From: Apostichopus japonicus
Taxonomy: Eukaryota > Echinodermata > Holothuroidea > Aspidochirotida > Stichopodidae
Direction of reading: 5' to 3'
DNA length: 64,000 nucleotides
NCBI RefSeq assembly: GCF_037975245.1
Contig: NC_092568.1
Location: 28,020,501-28,084,500, forward strand
The notes beneath the pieces were generated by a model that was not told where the DNA came from, did no database searches, and was given only the letters and a program-made list of their open reading frames with translations. Positions 33,229-43,799 of the stretch are shown here, in pieces; position 1 is the first letter of the stretch, and each line of letters starts with the position of its first letter. The position numbers and the translations under genes are program-made.

Positions 33229-35139
33229 TTAATATGATGCAATTATTTCTTTAATATAACATTTTCTAAATGACCTACACGATAATTTATTTTTAATAAT
33301 GTCAGTAATAGAATTCCAGGTTTTTATTGCTCGATTTCTGAGGCTTAACATTCCTGTTGAGGTATTCGTGTTGTGATAATGCGCATGATTTGCATGTCTT
33401 GTGTTGTGGTGATGTATATCCGAATTACTGATTAAATAATTATGAAATGCATTAGGTAGGAGTCCATTCCAAGCCTTATAAGTGAAGGTGGCAAGATTTA
33501 CACGTATTATGTCATTAATTTTCAATACATTCAGATCCTTGAATAGAAGGTTGGTGTGATCACGTGGTGCAGCATGTGATATGTGGCCGACAGCTTTCTT
33601 TTGTAATATAATAAGTGGCTTAAGATTAGTATCACGTGTACCAGACCAAATTATCGAGCAATAAGAAAAATGTGGGACCACTAAAGTTTGATAAAGGGTC
33701 TTTAATATGTGTTGTGGCAGGTAGTGTTTCAATTTCGATAATATTCCTATATTCTTTGCAACTTTCCTGCATACTATGGAAATATGATCACCCCATGAAA
33801 GTTTATGATCAATATGTACACCTAAGAATTTATTAGAAAATACTTCTTTGAGAATTTTACCTCCCATAAAAATATCTTTATCCCAGCTAAAATTTCGGGA
33901 TGTATTAAAAACGATATAATTCGTTTTGCCAATGTTAAGCGATAGCTTATTAGAGGCAAACCAGTCGTTAAATTTATTTAATTCAGAAGACACTTTAATA
34001 TGAAATAAATTTTCATTTTCATTTGATTCGAAAAAAATGTTTGTGTCGTCGGCAAATAACGTAATGTTTGCGATTTCTGATACGTGGCAGATGTCATTGA
34101 CATATATAATAAACAGTAAAGGGCCTAGAATTGAGCCTTGTGGAACACCACATTGAATTTCTGCAAGATGAGAATGAGTGTTTTTGTAAGAGATATATTG
34201 ATGCCGATTAGATATATAACTATCGATCCAGTTCAGCGTCGTTCCTCTGATGCCATAATGTTGTAATTTACTAAGTAGAATGGTATGATCAATAGTGTCG
34301 AACGCTTTGGAAAGATCTAGGAACACACCCAAGCAAGATCTATTATTATCAAGACTGCTGTACAATTTGTCAACGGCATCTGCCAGTGCAAGTTCAGTAG
34401 AATGATGTGGTCGAAAGCCATATTGTTGGTTGCATAGAAAGTCATATTTGTTAAGAAAATTAAAAACTCGATTAAACATAAGTCTTTCAATGATTTTCGA
34501 GAAACATGAAAGCAATGAAATGGGTCTATAGTTTTCGTATAAATCTGCGTCGCCCTTTTTAAAAATCGGAATAACCTTTGCAATTTTCAACGAATCTGGA
34601 AATGTTCCAGTATTAAAAGATAAGTTACAAATATGAGTCAAAGGCTTAGTAATTAAAGGAATAATGTGTTTAATGATACCTGGCTTAAAATCATCATATC
34701 CTGCTGCTTTATTAGGTTTTAGACAAGTAGTCGCAACGTTAAGGAGTTCCTCCTCACATACAGGAAATGTAAAAATCGAATTGTTGTGACTAGTTTTATG
34801 CATAAACTCATTATGCGTCCCTTTGCTCGTAATCTTGTCTGCCAATGAAGGACCAAGATTGATAAAGAAGTTATTAAAGTCGTTTGCAATATCGATGTCA
34901 TTGGTAATCTCTTGATCGCCATTTTGGAAAGAAGCAGGATATGTTGATTTTTTGCGGTCATTATGAAGAATTTCATTAATGATATTCCAGGTATTCTTCG
35001 AATTATTTCTAGCATCATAAAACTTGTTATTAAAATATAATCTCTTAGAGAATCTAATAACATGATTAAGCTTATTACGATAGGTATTATAAGAAGTCTT
35101 ATTACTTTCTGTCGAATTCTTAATGTAACGTTTGAACAA
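33229..35139 (-). CDS. LINE-A reverse transcriptase ORF (copy 1)
   Basis: 636 residues from the first possible start; the frame is also open to the truncation at about 35340. RT blocks in order: NKAAGYDDFKPGIIKHIIP, IPIFKKGDADLYENYRPISLL, FLDLSKAFDTIDH, GVPQGSILGPLLFIIYVNDI, LFADDTNIFF (the catalytic Asp pair) and KFLGVHIDHKLSW; then a C-terminal region with HHNTRHANH and the ending IIASY. No RNase H or ribosomal-type zinc finger seen. The order and motifs fit the Jockey/CR1/L2 group. No internal stop, so a young copy, though without its endonuclease it is not autonomous. Confidence 0.9.
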   Translation of the reverse strand: MFKRYIKNSTESNKTSYNTYRNKLNHVIRFSKRLYFNNKFYDARNNSKNTWNIINEILHNDRKKSTYPASFQNGDQEITNDIDIANDFNNFFINLGPSLADKITSKGTHNEFMHKTSHNNSIFTFPVCEEELLNVATTCLKPNKAAGYDDFKPGIIKHIIPLITKPLTHICNLSFNTGTFPDSLKIAKVIPIFKKGDADLYENYRPISLLSCFSKIIERLMFNRVFNFLNKYDFLCNQQYGFRPHHSTELALADAVDKLYSSLDNNRSCLGVFLDLSKAFDTIDHTILLSKLQHYGIRGTTLNWIDSYISNRHQYISYKNTHSHLAEIQCGVPQGSILGPLLFIIYVNDICHVSEIANITLFADDTNIFFESNENENLFHIKVSSELNKFNDWFASNKLSLNIGKTNYIVFNTSRNFSWDKDIFMGGKILKEVFSNKFLGVHIDHKLSWGDHISIVCRKVAKNIGILSKLKHYLPQHILKTLYQTLVVPHFSYCSIIWSGTRDTNLKPLIILQKKAVGHISHAAPRDHTNLLFKDLNVLKINDIIRVNLATFTYKAWNGLLPNAFHNYLISNSDIHHHNTRHANHAHYHNTNTSTGMLSLRNRAIKTWNSITDIIKNKLSCRSFRKCYIKEIIASY

Positions 35140-35389
35140 TTTATTTTTCCTTTGAATAGAGGTTAGTATACCCTTTGTGATCCAAGGATGTTTCTTTTTA
35201 CCTCTTTTGGTTATTTTACGGTATGGAAAGCAATCATTATAGGTTGAATCTACAATATTGTAAAATATATCATAAGCAACATTGACGTCATGTTTATCGA
35301 GGACATCGTCCCAATTGTTTTCTTTGATGCTTGATACAGGTTATCTATACGTTGTCTATACGGTATGTCTCAGTAGTGTTTCAAAAAAA

Positions 35390-35447
35390 AAATACGTCGC
35401 GCTCTGGAGGTACAGAGCACAACTAACTGCGCCACGGCAGCAATTGG
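35390..35447 (-). other. tRNA-like 5' half (SINE head relic)
   Basis: On the minus strand: CCGTGGCGCAGTTAGTTGTG has an A-box-like TGGCGCAGTTAG and a D-stem GCGC/GTGC, followed by GCTCTG and CAGAGC as a 6-bp anticodon-like stem and then a poly-T run. No B-box follows. It is probably a truncated tRNA-derived SINE. Confidence 0.45.
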
Positions 35448-35619
35448 TATAAATGTATGTTCGTTTCTAATACGTATCCTTATCGTATCGTATCGTAAAT
35501 ATTATCACCATATATAGTATTCATTGATTGTCGAATTAATCTATTTTGTATTGTTCATTCATTCATTCATTGTTCATTCATTCATTCATTGCTGTGTTAA
35601 TACTATGATTCTTTCCTTA

Positions 35620-35727
35620 ATACAGGGAGTCTTCTACTTTATTAAGCTGTTGAACGCTTTTTGGAAGACTTACTTCACACTGTAAATTTACACGTGAAAA
35701 ACAAATAAATAAATCAAATCAAATCAA
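35620..35727 (+). mobile_element. LINE 3' end inserted at the edge of satellite array 1
   Basis: GGGAGTCTTCTA to TTGGAAGACTT hairpin, TTTACACGTGAAAA and an AAATCAAATC tail, ending directly on satellite sequence (AGATCGGCAAAAG). It is only the 3' UTR of a LINE-A relative. Confidence 0.8.
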
Positions 35728-37465
35728 AAGATCGGCAAAAGACGTCATCACCGGGGCTCGAACCACGGATGCAAAAGAGAGTCTCGATCATCAGCTCGTA
35801 CAGTGCGCCAAGCCATCGCGCCACTGTATGGACTGAGATAATAGGTGGATGAACTGATACTTACAGCTCCCCGTGTAGGCACTCGCTGTAAAAGATCGGC
35901 AAAAGACGTCACCGGGGTTCGAACCACGGTTGCAAAAAAAGAGTCTCGATCATCAGCTCGTACAGTGCGCCAAGCCATCGCGCCACTGTATGGACTGCGA
36001 TATTAGGTGGATGAACTGATACTTACAGCTCCCCGTGTAGGCACTCGCTGTAAAAGATCGGCAAAAGACGTCACTGTATGGACTGAGATATTAGGTCGAT
36101 TAACTAATACTTACAGCTCCCCATGTAGGCACTCGCTGTAAAAGATCGCCAAAAGACGTCATCACCGGGGGTTCGAACCACCGATGCAAAAGAGAGCCTC
36201 GCTCATCAGCTCGTACAGTGCGCCAAGCCATCGCGCCACTGTATGGAATGAAATATTAGGTCGATTAACTAATACTTACAACTCCCCATGTAGGCACTCG
36301 CTGTAAAAGATCGGCAAAAGACGTCATCACCGGTGATTCGAACCACCGATGCAAAAGAGAGGCTCGCTCATCAGCTCGTACAGTGCGCCAAGCCATCGCG
36401 CCACTGTATGGAATGAGATATTAGGTCGAATAACTAATACTTACAACTCCCCATGTAGGCACTCGCTGTAAAAGATCGGCAAAAGACGTCATCACCGGGG
36501 ATTCGAACCACCGATGCAAAAGAGATCCTCGCTCATCAGCTCGTACAGTGCGCCAAGCCATCGCGCCACTGTATGGACTGAGATATTAGGTCGATTAACT
36601 AATACTTACAACTCCCCATGTAGGCACTCGCTGTAAAAGATCGGCAAAAGACGTCATCACCGGGGATTCGAACCACCGATGCAAAACAGAGGCTCGCTCA
36701 TCAGCTCGTACAGTGCGCCAAGCCATCGCGCCACTGTATGGACTGAGATATTAGGTCGATTAACTAATACTTACAGCTCCCCATGTAGGCACTCGCTGTA
36801 AAAGATCGGCAAAAGACGTCATCACCGGGGGTTCGAACCACCGATGCAAAAGAGAGCCTCGCTCATCAGCTCGTACAGTGCGCCAAGCCATCGCGCCACT
36901 GTATGGACTGAGATATTAGGTCGATTAACTAATACTTACAGCTCCCCATGTAGGCACTCGCTGTAAAAGATCGGCAAAAGACGTCATCACCGGAGGTTCG
37001 AACCACCGATGCAAAAGAGAGCCTCGCTCATCAGCTCGCACAGTGCGCCAAGCCATCGCGCCACTCTATGGACTGAGATATTAGGTCGATTAACTAATAC
37101 TTACAGCTCCCCATGTAGGCACTCGCTGTAAAAGATCGGCAAAAGACGTCATCACCGGGGATTCGAACCACCGATGCAAAAGAGAGCCTCGCTCATCAGC
37201 TCGTACAGTGCGCCAAGCCATCGCGCCACTGTATGGACTGAGATATTAGGTCGATTAACTAATACTTACAGCTCCCCATGTAGGCACTCGCTGTAAAAGA
37301 TCGGCAAAAGACGTCATCACCGGGGGTTCGAACCACCGATGCAAAACAGAGCCTCGCTCATCAGCTCGTACAGTGCGCCAAGCCATCGCGCCACTGTATG
37401 GACTGAGATATTAGGTCGATTAACTAATACTTACAGCTCCCCGTGTAGGCACTCGCTGTAAAAGA
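35728..37465 (-). repeat. Satellite array 1, left part (165-bp unit)
   Basis: About 10.5 units of 165 bp. Spacing checked with CTGTAAAAGA at 36301, 36466 and 36631. Taking array 2 as forward, this array is reversed. The first two units carry array-2-type variants (CCACGG, GTGGATGAACTGATAC); later units carry the array-1 type. One unit near 36060-36090 lacks about 100 bases between GACGTCA and CTGTATGG. Each unit has tRNA-like A- and B-box sequences on the minus strand. Confidence 0.95.
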
Positions 37466-37864
37466 TTTTTTTTTATTTTTTATTTATTTATTTGTTTTTC
37501 CACAGAAGTACAAAGCGGAGGGAAGTCTTCCATAAAGCTTAAAAGCTTAACAAAGTGGAAGACTCCCTAAAGAAAAAAAAAAAATTAATAAATACAAATT
37601 GAATGTTTGTTACATAATGTACAGAAACTGCTGAAGTAAATAACTCATTTACATAATTTAATATGATGATATCAATTCTTTTTTTAAACATTTCTTAAAT
37701 GAATTCTTTGTAGCCTTAGATTTGACGGTATTGCTTAATGAGTTCCATAACTTAGTTGCACGGTTGCGAAAGCTGCGTGTACCTCATTTCGTATGATAGA
37801 AGTTGCAATGAGCATTTTGTCTATTTCGGGTATTATAATTGTATAATTCTACATTAATTGTATA
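37466..37864 (-). mobile_element. LINE 3' fragment inserted in satellite array 1
   Basis: Minus-oriented: T-rich 3' tail at left, hairpin AGTCTTCCA (37524-37532) with TGGAAGACT (37556-37564), then C-terminal coding remnant reading RSFRNRATKLWNSLSNTVKS to ELISSY in the reverse complement. AAGAT borders both sides (left GTAAAAGAT, right AAGATCGG), a 5-bp target duplication. A third subfamily, distinct from LINE-A and LINE-B. Confidence 0.85.
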
Positions 37865-40803
37865 GAAGATCGGCAAAAGACGTCATCACCGGGGGTTCGA
37901 ACCACCGATGGAAAAGAGAGCCTCGCTCATCAGCTCGTACAGTGCGCCAAGCCATCGCGCCACTGTATGGACTGAGATATTAGGTCGATTAACTAATACT
38001 TACAGCTCCCCATGTAGGCACTCGCTGTAAAAGATCGGCAAAAGACGTCATCACCGGGGGTTCGAACCACCGATGCAAAAGAGAGCCTCGCTCATCAGCT
38101 CGTACAATGCGCCAAGCCATCGCGCCACTGTATGGACTGAGATATTAGGTCGATTAACTAATACTTACAGCTCCCCATGTAGGCACTCGCTGTAAAAGAT
38201 CGGCAAAAGACGTCATCACCGGGGGTTCGAACCACCGATGCAAAAGAGAGCCTCGCTCATCAGCTCGTACAGTGCGCCAAGACATCGCGCCACTGTATGG
38301 ATTGAGATATTAGGTCGATTAACTAATACTTACAGCTCCCCATGTAGGCACTCGCTGTAAAAGATCGCCAAAAGACGTCATCACCGGGGGTTCGAACCAC
38401 CGATGCAAAAGAGAGCCTCGCTCATCAGCTCGTACAGTGCGCCAAGCCATCGCGCCACTGTATGGACTGAGATATTAGGTCGATTAACTAATACTTATAG
38501 CTCCCCATGTAGGCACTCGCTGTAAAAGATCGGCAAAAGACGTCATCACCGGGGATTCGAACCACCGATGCAAAAGAGAGCCTCGCTCATCAGCTCGTAC
38601 AGTGCGCCAAGCCATCGCGCCACTGTATGGACTGAGATATTAGGTCGATTAAATAATACTTACAGCTCCCCATGTAGGCACTCGCTGTAAAAGATCGGCA
38701 AAAGACGTCATCACCGGGGATTCGAACCACCGATGCAAAAGAGAGCCTCGCTCATCAGCTCGTACAGTGCGCCAAGCCATCGCGCCACTGTATGGACTGA
38801 GATATTAGGTCGATTAAATAATACTTACAGCTCCCCATGTAGGCACTCGCTGTAAAAGATCGGCAAAAGACGGCATCACCGGAGGTTCGAACCACCGATG
38901 CAAAAGAGAGCCTCGCTCATCAGCTCGTACAGTGCGCCAAGCCATCGCGCCACTGTATGGACTGAGATATTAGGTCGATTAACTAATACTTACAGCTCCC
39001 CATGTAGGCACTCGCTGTTAAGGATCGGCAAAAGACGGCATCACCGGAGGTTCGAACCACCGATGCAAAAGAGAGCCTCGCTCATCAGCTCGTACAGTGC
39101 GCCAAGCCATCGCGCCACTGTATTGACTGAGATATTAGGTCGATTAACTAATACTTACAGCTCCCCATGTAGGCACTCGCTGTTAAGGATCGGCAAAAGA
39201 CGGCATCACCGGAGGTTCGAACCACCGATGCAAAAGAGAGCCTCGCTCATCAGCTCGTACAGTGCGCCAAGCCATCGCGCCACTGTATTGACTGAGATAT
39301 TAGGTCGATTAACTAATACTTACAGCTCCCCATGTAGGCACTCGCTGTAAAAGATCGCCAAAAGACGTCATCACCGGGGGTTCGAACCACCGATGCAAAA
39401 GGGAGCCTCGCTCATCAGCTCGTACAGTGCGCCAAGCCATCGCGCCACTGTATGGACTGAGATATTAGGTCGATTAACTAATACTTATAGCTCCCCATGT
39501 AGGCACTCGCTGTAAAAGATCGGCAAAAGACGTCATCACCGGGGATTCGAACCACCGATGCAAAAGAGAGCCTCGCTCATCAGCTCGTACAGTGCGCCAA
39601 GCCATCGCGCCACTGTATGGACTGAGATATTAGGTCGATTAACTAATACTTACAGCTCCCCATGTAGGCACTCGCTGTAAAAGATCGGCAAAAGACGTCA
39701 TCACCGGGGGTTCGAACCACCGATGCAAAAGAGAGCCTCGCTCATCAGCTCGTACAGTGCGCCACGCCATCGCGCCACTGTATGGACTGAGATATTCGGT
39801 CGATTAAATAATACTTACAGTTCCCCATGTAGGCACTCGCTGTAAAAGATCGGCAAAAGACGTCATCACCGGGGATTCGAACCACCGATGCAAAAGAGAG
39901 CCTCGCTCATCAGCTCGTACAGTGCGCCAAGCCATCGCGCCACTGTATGGACTGAGATATTAGGTCGATTAACTAATACTTACAGCTCCCCATGTAGGCA
40001 CTCGCTGTAAAAGATCGGCAAAAGACGTCATCACCGGGGGTTCGAACCACCGATGCAAAACAGAGCCTCGCTCATCAGCTCGTACAGTGCGCCAAGCCAT
40101 CGCGCCACTGTATGGACTGAGATATTAGGTCGATTAACTAATACTTACAGTTCCCCATGTAGGCACTCGCTGTAAAAGATCGGCAAAAGACGTCATCACC
40201 GGTGATTCGAACCACCGATGCAAAAGAGAGCCTCGCTCATCAGCTCGTACAGTGCGCCAAGCCATCGCGCCACTGTATGGACTGAGATATTAGGTCGATT
40301 AACTAATACTTACAGCTCCCCATGTAGGCACTCGCTGTAAAAGATCGGCAAAAGACGGCATCACCGGAGGTTCGAACCACCGATGCAAAAGAGAGCCTCG
40401 CTCATCAGCTCGTACAGTGCGCCAAGCCATCGCGCCACTGTATTGACTGAGATATTAGGTCGATTAACTAATACTTACAGCTCCCCATGTAGGCACTCGC
40501 TGTAAAAGATCGGCAAAAGACGGCATCACCGGAGGTTCGAACCACCGATGCAAAAGAGAGCCTCGCTCATCAGCTCGTACAGTGCGCCAAGCCATCGCGC
40601 CACTGTATTGACTGAGATATTAGGTCGATTAACTAATACTTACAGCTCCCCATGTAGGCACTCGCTGTAAAAGATCGGCAAAAGACGGCATCACCGGAGG
40701 TTCGAACCACCGATGCAAAAGAGAGCCTCGCTCATCAGCTCGTACAGTGCGCCAAGCCATCGCGCCACTGTATTGACTGAGATATTAGGTCGATAAACTA
40801 ATA
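37865..40803 (-). repeat. Satellite array 1, right part (165-bp unit)
   Basis: About 17.8 units. Private variants recur at 990 bp (six units): AAGATCGCCA at 38361 and 39351, ATACTTATAG at 38491 and 39481. A run of units with GACGGCATCACCGGAGG and TATTGACTG ends the array (40350-40800). It stops abruptly at ACTAATA, followed by unrelated sequence. Confidence 0.95.
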
Positions 40804-40825
40804 AAGGTAGAGGTTTTGTTGAGCT

Positions 40826-41420
40826 CCTGATTTGTGCCTTATTTTGTATTTGTATATTTGTATATTTATTTGTTTCATCACAATTTACAGTGTGACGGGA
40901 AGTCTCCTATAAAGCCTGTAAGGCTTAACAAAGTAGGAGACTCCCCAAAAAGAAAAAAGAAAGAAAAACTTAAGAATAGAAATGAAAAGTTAATAGTAGC
41001 ATCTACAATGATGAAATAATCGAATTGACTCTACTAGAAATTAATAATGTTAATAAGCGATCCTAACAATCTTTATAATGATCTTAATCGCAAACACACA
41101 CACAAGAATAAATCCATTAATAGTGAGAAATAATTACAGTTTGGAGATTCCTTTTGAATACAGAGTAAGAAGGCTTATTCTTAACATTATCCTGGAGATT
41201 ATTCCACGTTTTTACAGCACGAATACGAGGGTTAAAAGAACTTAAAGTACTTCGTTGGGATAAAACATGGGCGTTATTACAATGGCGTGTTTGATGGTTG
41301 TGGATTAGTCTATTACTATATATAAAATCTTTAAAAGCCTCGGGTAGCAATCCATTCCATGCTTTATATGCAAATGTTGCAAGCTGGACTCTTATAATAT
41401 CATTTAGTTTTAATAAATTG
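40826..41420 (-). mobile_element. LINE-B 3' part, separated by a nested insertion
   Basis: From right to left it holds the C-terminal coding piece (41117-41410), the 3' UTR hairpin AGTCTCCTA (40901-40909) with TAGGAGACT (40934-40942), and a TATTTGTATATTTG-type tail. The reading NLLKLNDIIRVQLATFAYKA continues the broken frame that ends at 43800, so this is the same element as the piece at 43.8-45.0 kb. Confidence 0.8.
41117..41410 (-). pseudogene. LINE-B reverse transcriptase C-terminus
   Basis: It encodes LNDIIRVQLATFAYKAWNGL and continues through LPEAFKDFIYSNRLIHNHQT to QTVIISHY, aligned with the C-terminus of the LINE-A protein (LLPNAFHNYLISNS to EIIASY). Split from its N-terminal part by LINE-A copy 2. 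Confidence 0.85.
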
Positions 41421-41473
41421 TTTTAAAATTGTTTTAGTTTTAATAATAGTTTTAATAAATTTTAATAAATTGT

Positions 41474-43606
41474 AATACCAATAATATAAGACGATTTGTA
41501 TCAAGCATCAAAGAAAACAATTGGGACGATGTCCTCGATAAACATGACGTCAATGTTGCTTATGATATATTTTACAATATTGTAGATTCAACTTATAATG
41601 ATTGCTTTCCATACCGTAAAATAACTAAAAGAGGTAAAAAGAAACATCCTTGGATCACAAAGGGTATACTAACCTCTATTCAAAGGAAAAATAAATTGTT
41701 CAAACGTTACATTAAGAATTCGACAGAAAGTTATAAGACTTCTTATAATACCTATCGTAATAAGCTTAATCATGTTATTAGATTCTCTAAGAGATTATAT
41801 TTTAATAACAAGTTTTATGATGCTAGAAATAATTCGAAGAATACCTGGAATATCATTAATGAAATTCTTCATAATGACCGCAAAAAATCAACATATCCTG
41901 CTTCTTTCAAAAATGGCGATCAAGAGATTACCAATGACATCGATATTGCAAACGACTTCAATAACTTCTTTATCAATCTTGGTCCTTCATTGGCAGACAA
42001 GATTACGAGCAAAGGGACGCATAACGAGTTTATGCATAAAACTAGTCACAACAATTCGATTTTTACATTTCCTGTATGTGAGGAGGAACTCCTTAACGTT
42101 GCGACTGCTTGTCTAAAACCTAATAAAGCAGCAGGATATGATGATTTTAAGCCAGGTATCATTAAACACATTATTCCTTTAATTACTAAGCCTTTGACTC
42201 ATATTTGTAACTTATCTTTTAATACTGGAACATTTCCAGATTCGTTGAAAATTGCAAAGGTTATTCCGATTTTTAAAAAGGGCGAAGCAGATTTATACGA
42301 AAATTATAGACCCATTTCATTGCTTTCATGTTTCTCGAAAATCATTGAAAGACTTATGTTTAATCGAATTTTTAATTTTCTTAACAAATATGACATTCTA
42401 TGCAACCAACAATATGGCTTTCGACCACATCATTCTACTGAACTTGCACTGGCAGATGCCGTTGACAAATTGTACAGCAGTCTTGATAATAATAGATCTT
42501 GCTTGGGTGTGTTCCTAGATCTTTCCAAAGCATTCGACACTATTGATCATACCATTCTACTTAGTAAATTACAACATTATGGCATCAGAGGAACAACGCT
42601 GAACTGGATCGATAGTTATATATCTAATCGGCATCAATATATCTCTTACAAAAACACTCATTCTGATCTTGCAGAAATTCAATGTGGTGTTCCACAAGGC
42701 TCAATTCTAGGCCCTTTACTGTTTATTATATATGTCAATGACATCTGCCACGTATCAGAAATCGCAAACATTACGTTATTTGCCGACGACACAAATATTT
42801 TTTTCGAATCAAATGAAAATGAAAATTTATTTCATATTAAAGTGTCTTCTGAATTGAATAAATTTAACGACTGGTTTGCCTCTAATAAGCTATCGCTTAA
42901 CATTGGCAAAACGAATTATATCGTTTTTAATACATCCCGAAATTTTAGCTGGGATAAAGATATTTTTATGGGAGGTAAAATTCTCAAAGAGGTATTTTCT
43001 AATAAATTCTTAGGTGTACATATTGATCATAAACTTTCATGGGGTGATCATATTTCCATAGTATGCAAGAATGTTGCAAAGAATATAGGAATATTATCGA
43101 AATTGAAACACTACCTGCCACAACACATATTAAAGACACTTTATCAAACTTTAGTGGTCCCACATTTTTCTTATTGCTCGATAATTTGGTCTGGTACACG
43201 TGATACTAATCTTAAGCCACTTATTATATTACAAAAGAAAGCTGTCCGCCACATATCACATGCTGCACCACGTGATCACACCAACCTTCTATTCAAGGAT
43301 CTGAATGTATTGAAAATTAATGACATAATACGTGTAAATCTTGCCACCTTCACTTATAAGGCTTGGAATGGACTCCTACCTAATGCATTTCATAATTATT
43401 TAATCAGTAATTCGGATATACATCACCACAACACAAGACATGCAAATCATGCGCATTATCACAACACGAATACCTCAACAGGAATGTTAAGCCTCAGAAA
43501 TCGAGCAATAAAAACCTGGAATTCTATTACTGACATTATTAAAAATAAATTATCGTGTAGGACATTTAGAAAATGTTATATTAAAGAAATAATTGCATCA
43601 TATTAA
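41474..43606 (+). CDS. LINE-A reverse transcriptase ORF (copy 2)
   Basis: The frame is open from NTNNIRRFVSSIKENN near the truncation through HPWITKGILTSIQRK, then the same RT blocks as copy 1 (FLDLSKAFDTIDH, GVPQGSILGPLLFIIYVNDI, LFADDTN) and the ending IIASY. Over the shared 636 residues I count about 10-12 differences from copy 1, so they are roughly 98% identical. It extends about 40 bases further upstream than copy 1. Endonuclease absent. Intact RT without stops points to recent insertion. Confidence 0.9.
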   Translation, partial: NTNNIRRFVSSIKENNWDDVLDKHDVNVAYDIFYNIVDSTYNDCFPYRKITKRGKKKHPWITKGILTSIQRKNKLFKRYIKNSTESYKTSYNTYRNKLNHVIRFSKRLYFNNKFYDARNNSKNTWNIINEILHNDRKKSTYPASFKNGDQEITNDIDIANDFNNFFINLGPSLADKITSKGTHNEFMHKTSHNNSIFTFPVCEEELLNVATACLKPNKAAGYDDFKPGIIKHIIPLITKPLTHICNLSFNTGTFPDSLKIAKVIPIFKKGEADLYENYRPISLLSCFSKIIERLMFNRIFNFLNKYDILCNQQYGFRPHHSTELALADAVDKLYSSLDNNRSCLGVFLDLSKAFDTIDHTILLSKLQHYGIRGTTLNWIDSYISNRHQYISYKNTHSDLAEIQCGVPQGSILGPLLFIIYVNDICHVSEIANITLFADDTNIFFESNENENLFHIKVSSELNKFNDWFASNKLSLNIGKTNYIVFNTSRNFSWDKDIFMGGKILKEVFSNKFLGVHIDHKLSWGDHISIVCKNVAKNIGILSKLKHYLPQHILKTLYQTLVVPHFSYCSIIWSGTRDTNLKPLIILQKKAVRHISHAAPRDHTNLLFKDLNVLKINDIIRVNLATFTYKAWNGLLPNAFHNYLISNSDIHHHNTRHANHAHYHNTNTSTGMLSLRNRAIKTWNSITDIIKNKLSCRTFRKCYIKEIIASY

Positions 43607-43687
43607 TTAAAATATCATATAATTGATTTATTGTTGAAACGTTTAATTTGATCTTTAATTTTTTTCTTCTCTTTTCTTTCTTCAGGG

Positions 43688-43730
43688 AGTCTTCTACATT
43701 GTTAAGCTATTGTATGCTTTATAGAAGACT
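43688..43730 (+). other. LINE 3'-UTR hairpin, copy 2
   Basis: AGTCTTCTA (43688-43696) pairs with TAGAAGACT (43722-43730), with an inner AAGC/GCTT stem. Confidence 0.75.
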
Positions 43731-43799
43731 TCCTTTCACCTTGTATATTTGCACGTGAAAAAACAAAATAAATCAAATCAAATCAAATCAAATCAAATT

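Larger units (their letters stand above)
33052..35340 (-). mobile_element. LINE-A copy 1, 5'-truncated
   Basis: It includes the reverse transcriptase ORF, a 3' UTR with hairpin (33106-33148) and a 3' tail of AAATC repeats (complement of TGATTTGATTTGATT near 33052). The 5' end breaks at about 35340, inside the coding region before HPWITKGILTSIQRK. Near-identical to copy 2 at 41.5-43.8 kb, so recently active. Confidence 0.9.
41421..43798 (+). mobile_element. LINE-A copy 2, nested in LINE-B
   Basis: Plus orientation, 5' truncated near 41460; 3' UTR hairpin at 43688-43730 and an AAATC repeat tail ending near 43798. LINE-B sequence is interrupted at the codons following KRLN; TAATAAATT at left and AATTTAATC at right share a short duplicated AAATT. 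The left border shows repeated TTTTAGTTTTAATAA pieces, as often left by target-primed insertion. Confidence 0.85.

Noticed and set aside
38898-39350. 150-residue open frame in satellite array 1
   Set aside because: It repeats every 55 residues in step with the 165-bp unit (divisible by three), has no other coding sign, and exists only because local units lack stops.
33052-43798. Idea that the two LINE-A copies share the same 5' truncation and are one duplicated segment
   Set aside because: Copy 2 reads on through NTNNIRRF upstream of where copy 1 stops, and the 3' flanks differ, so they are separate insertions.
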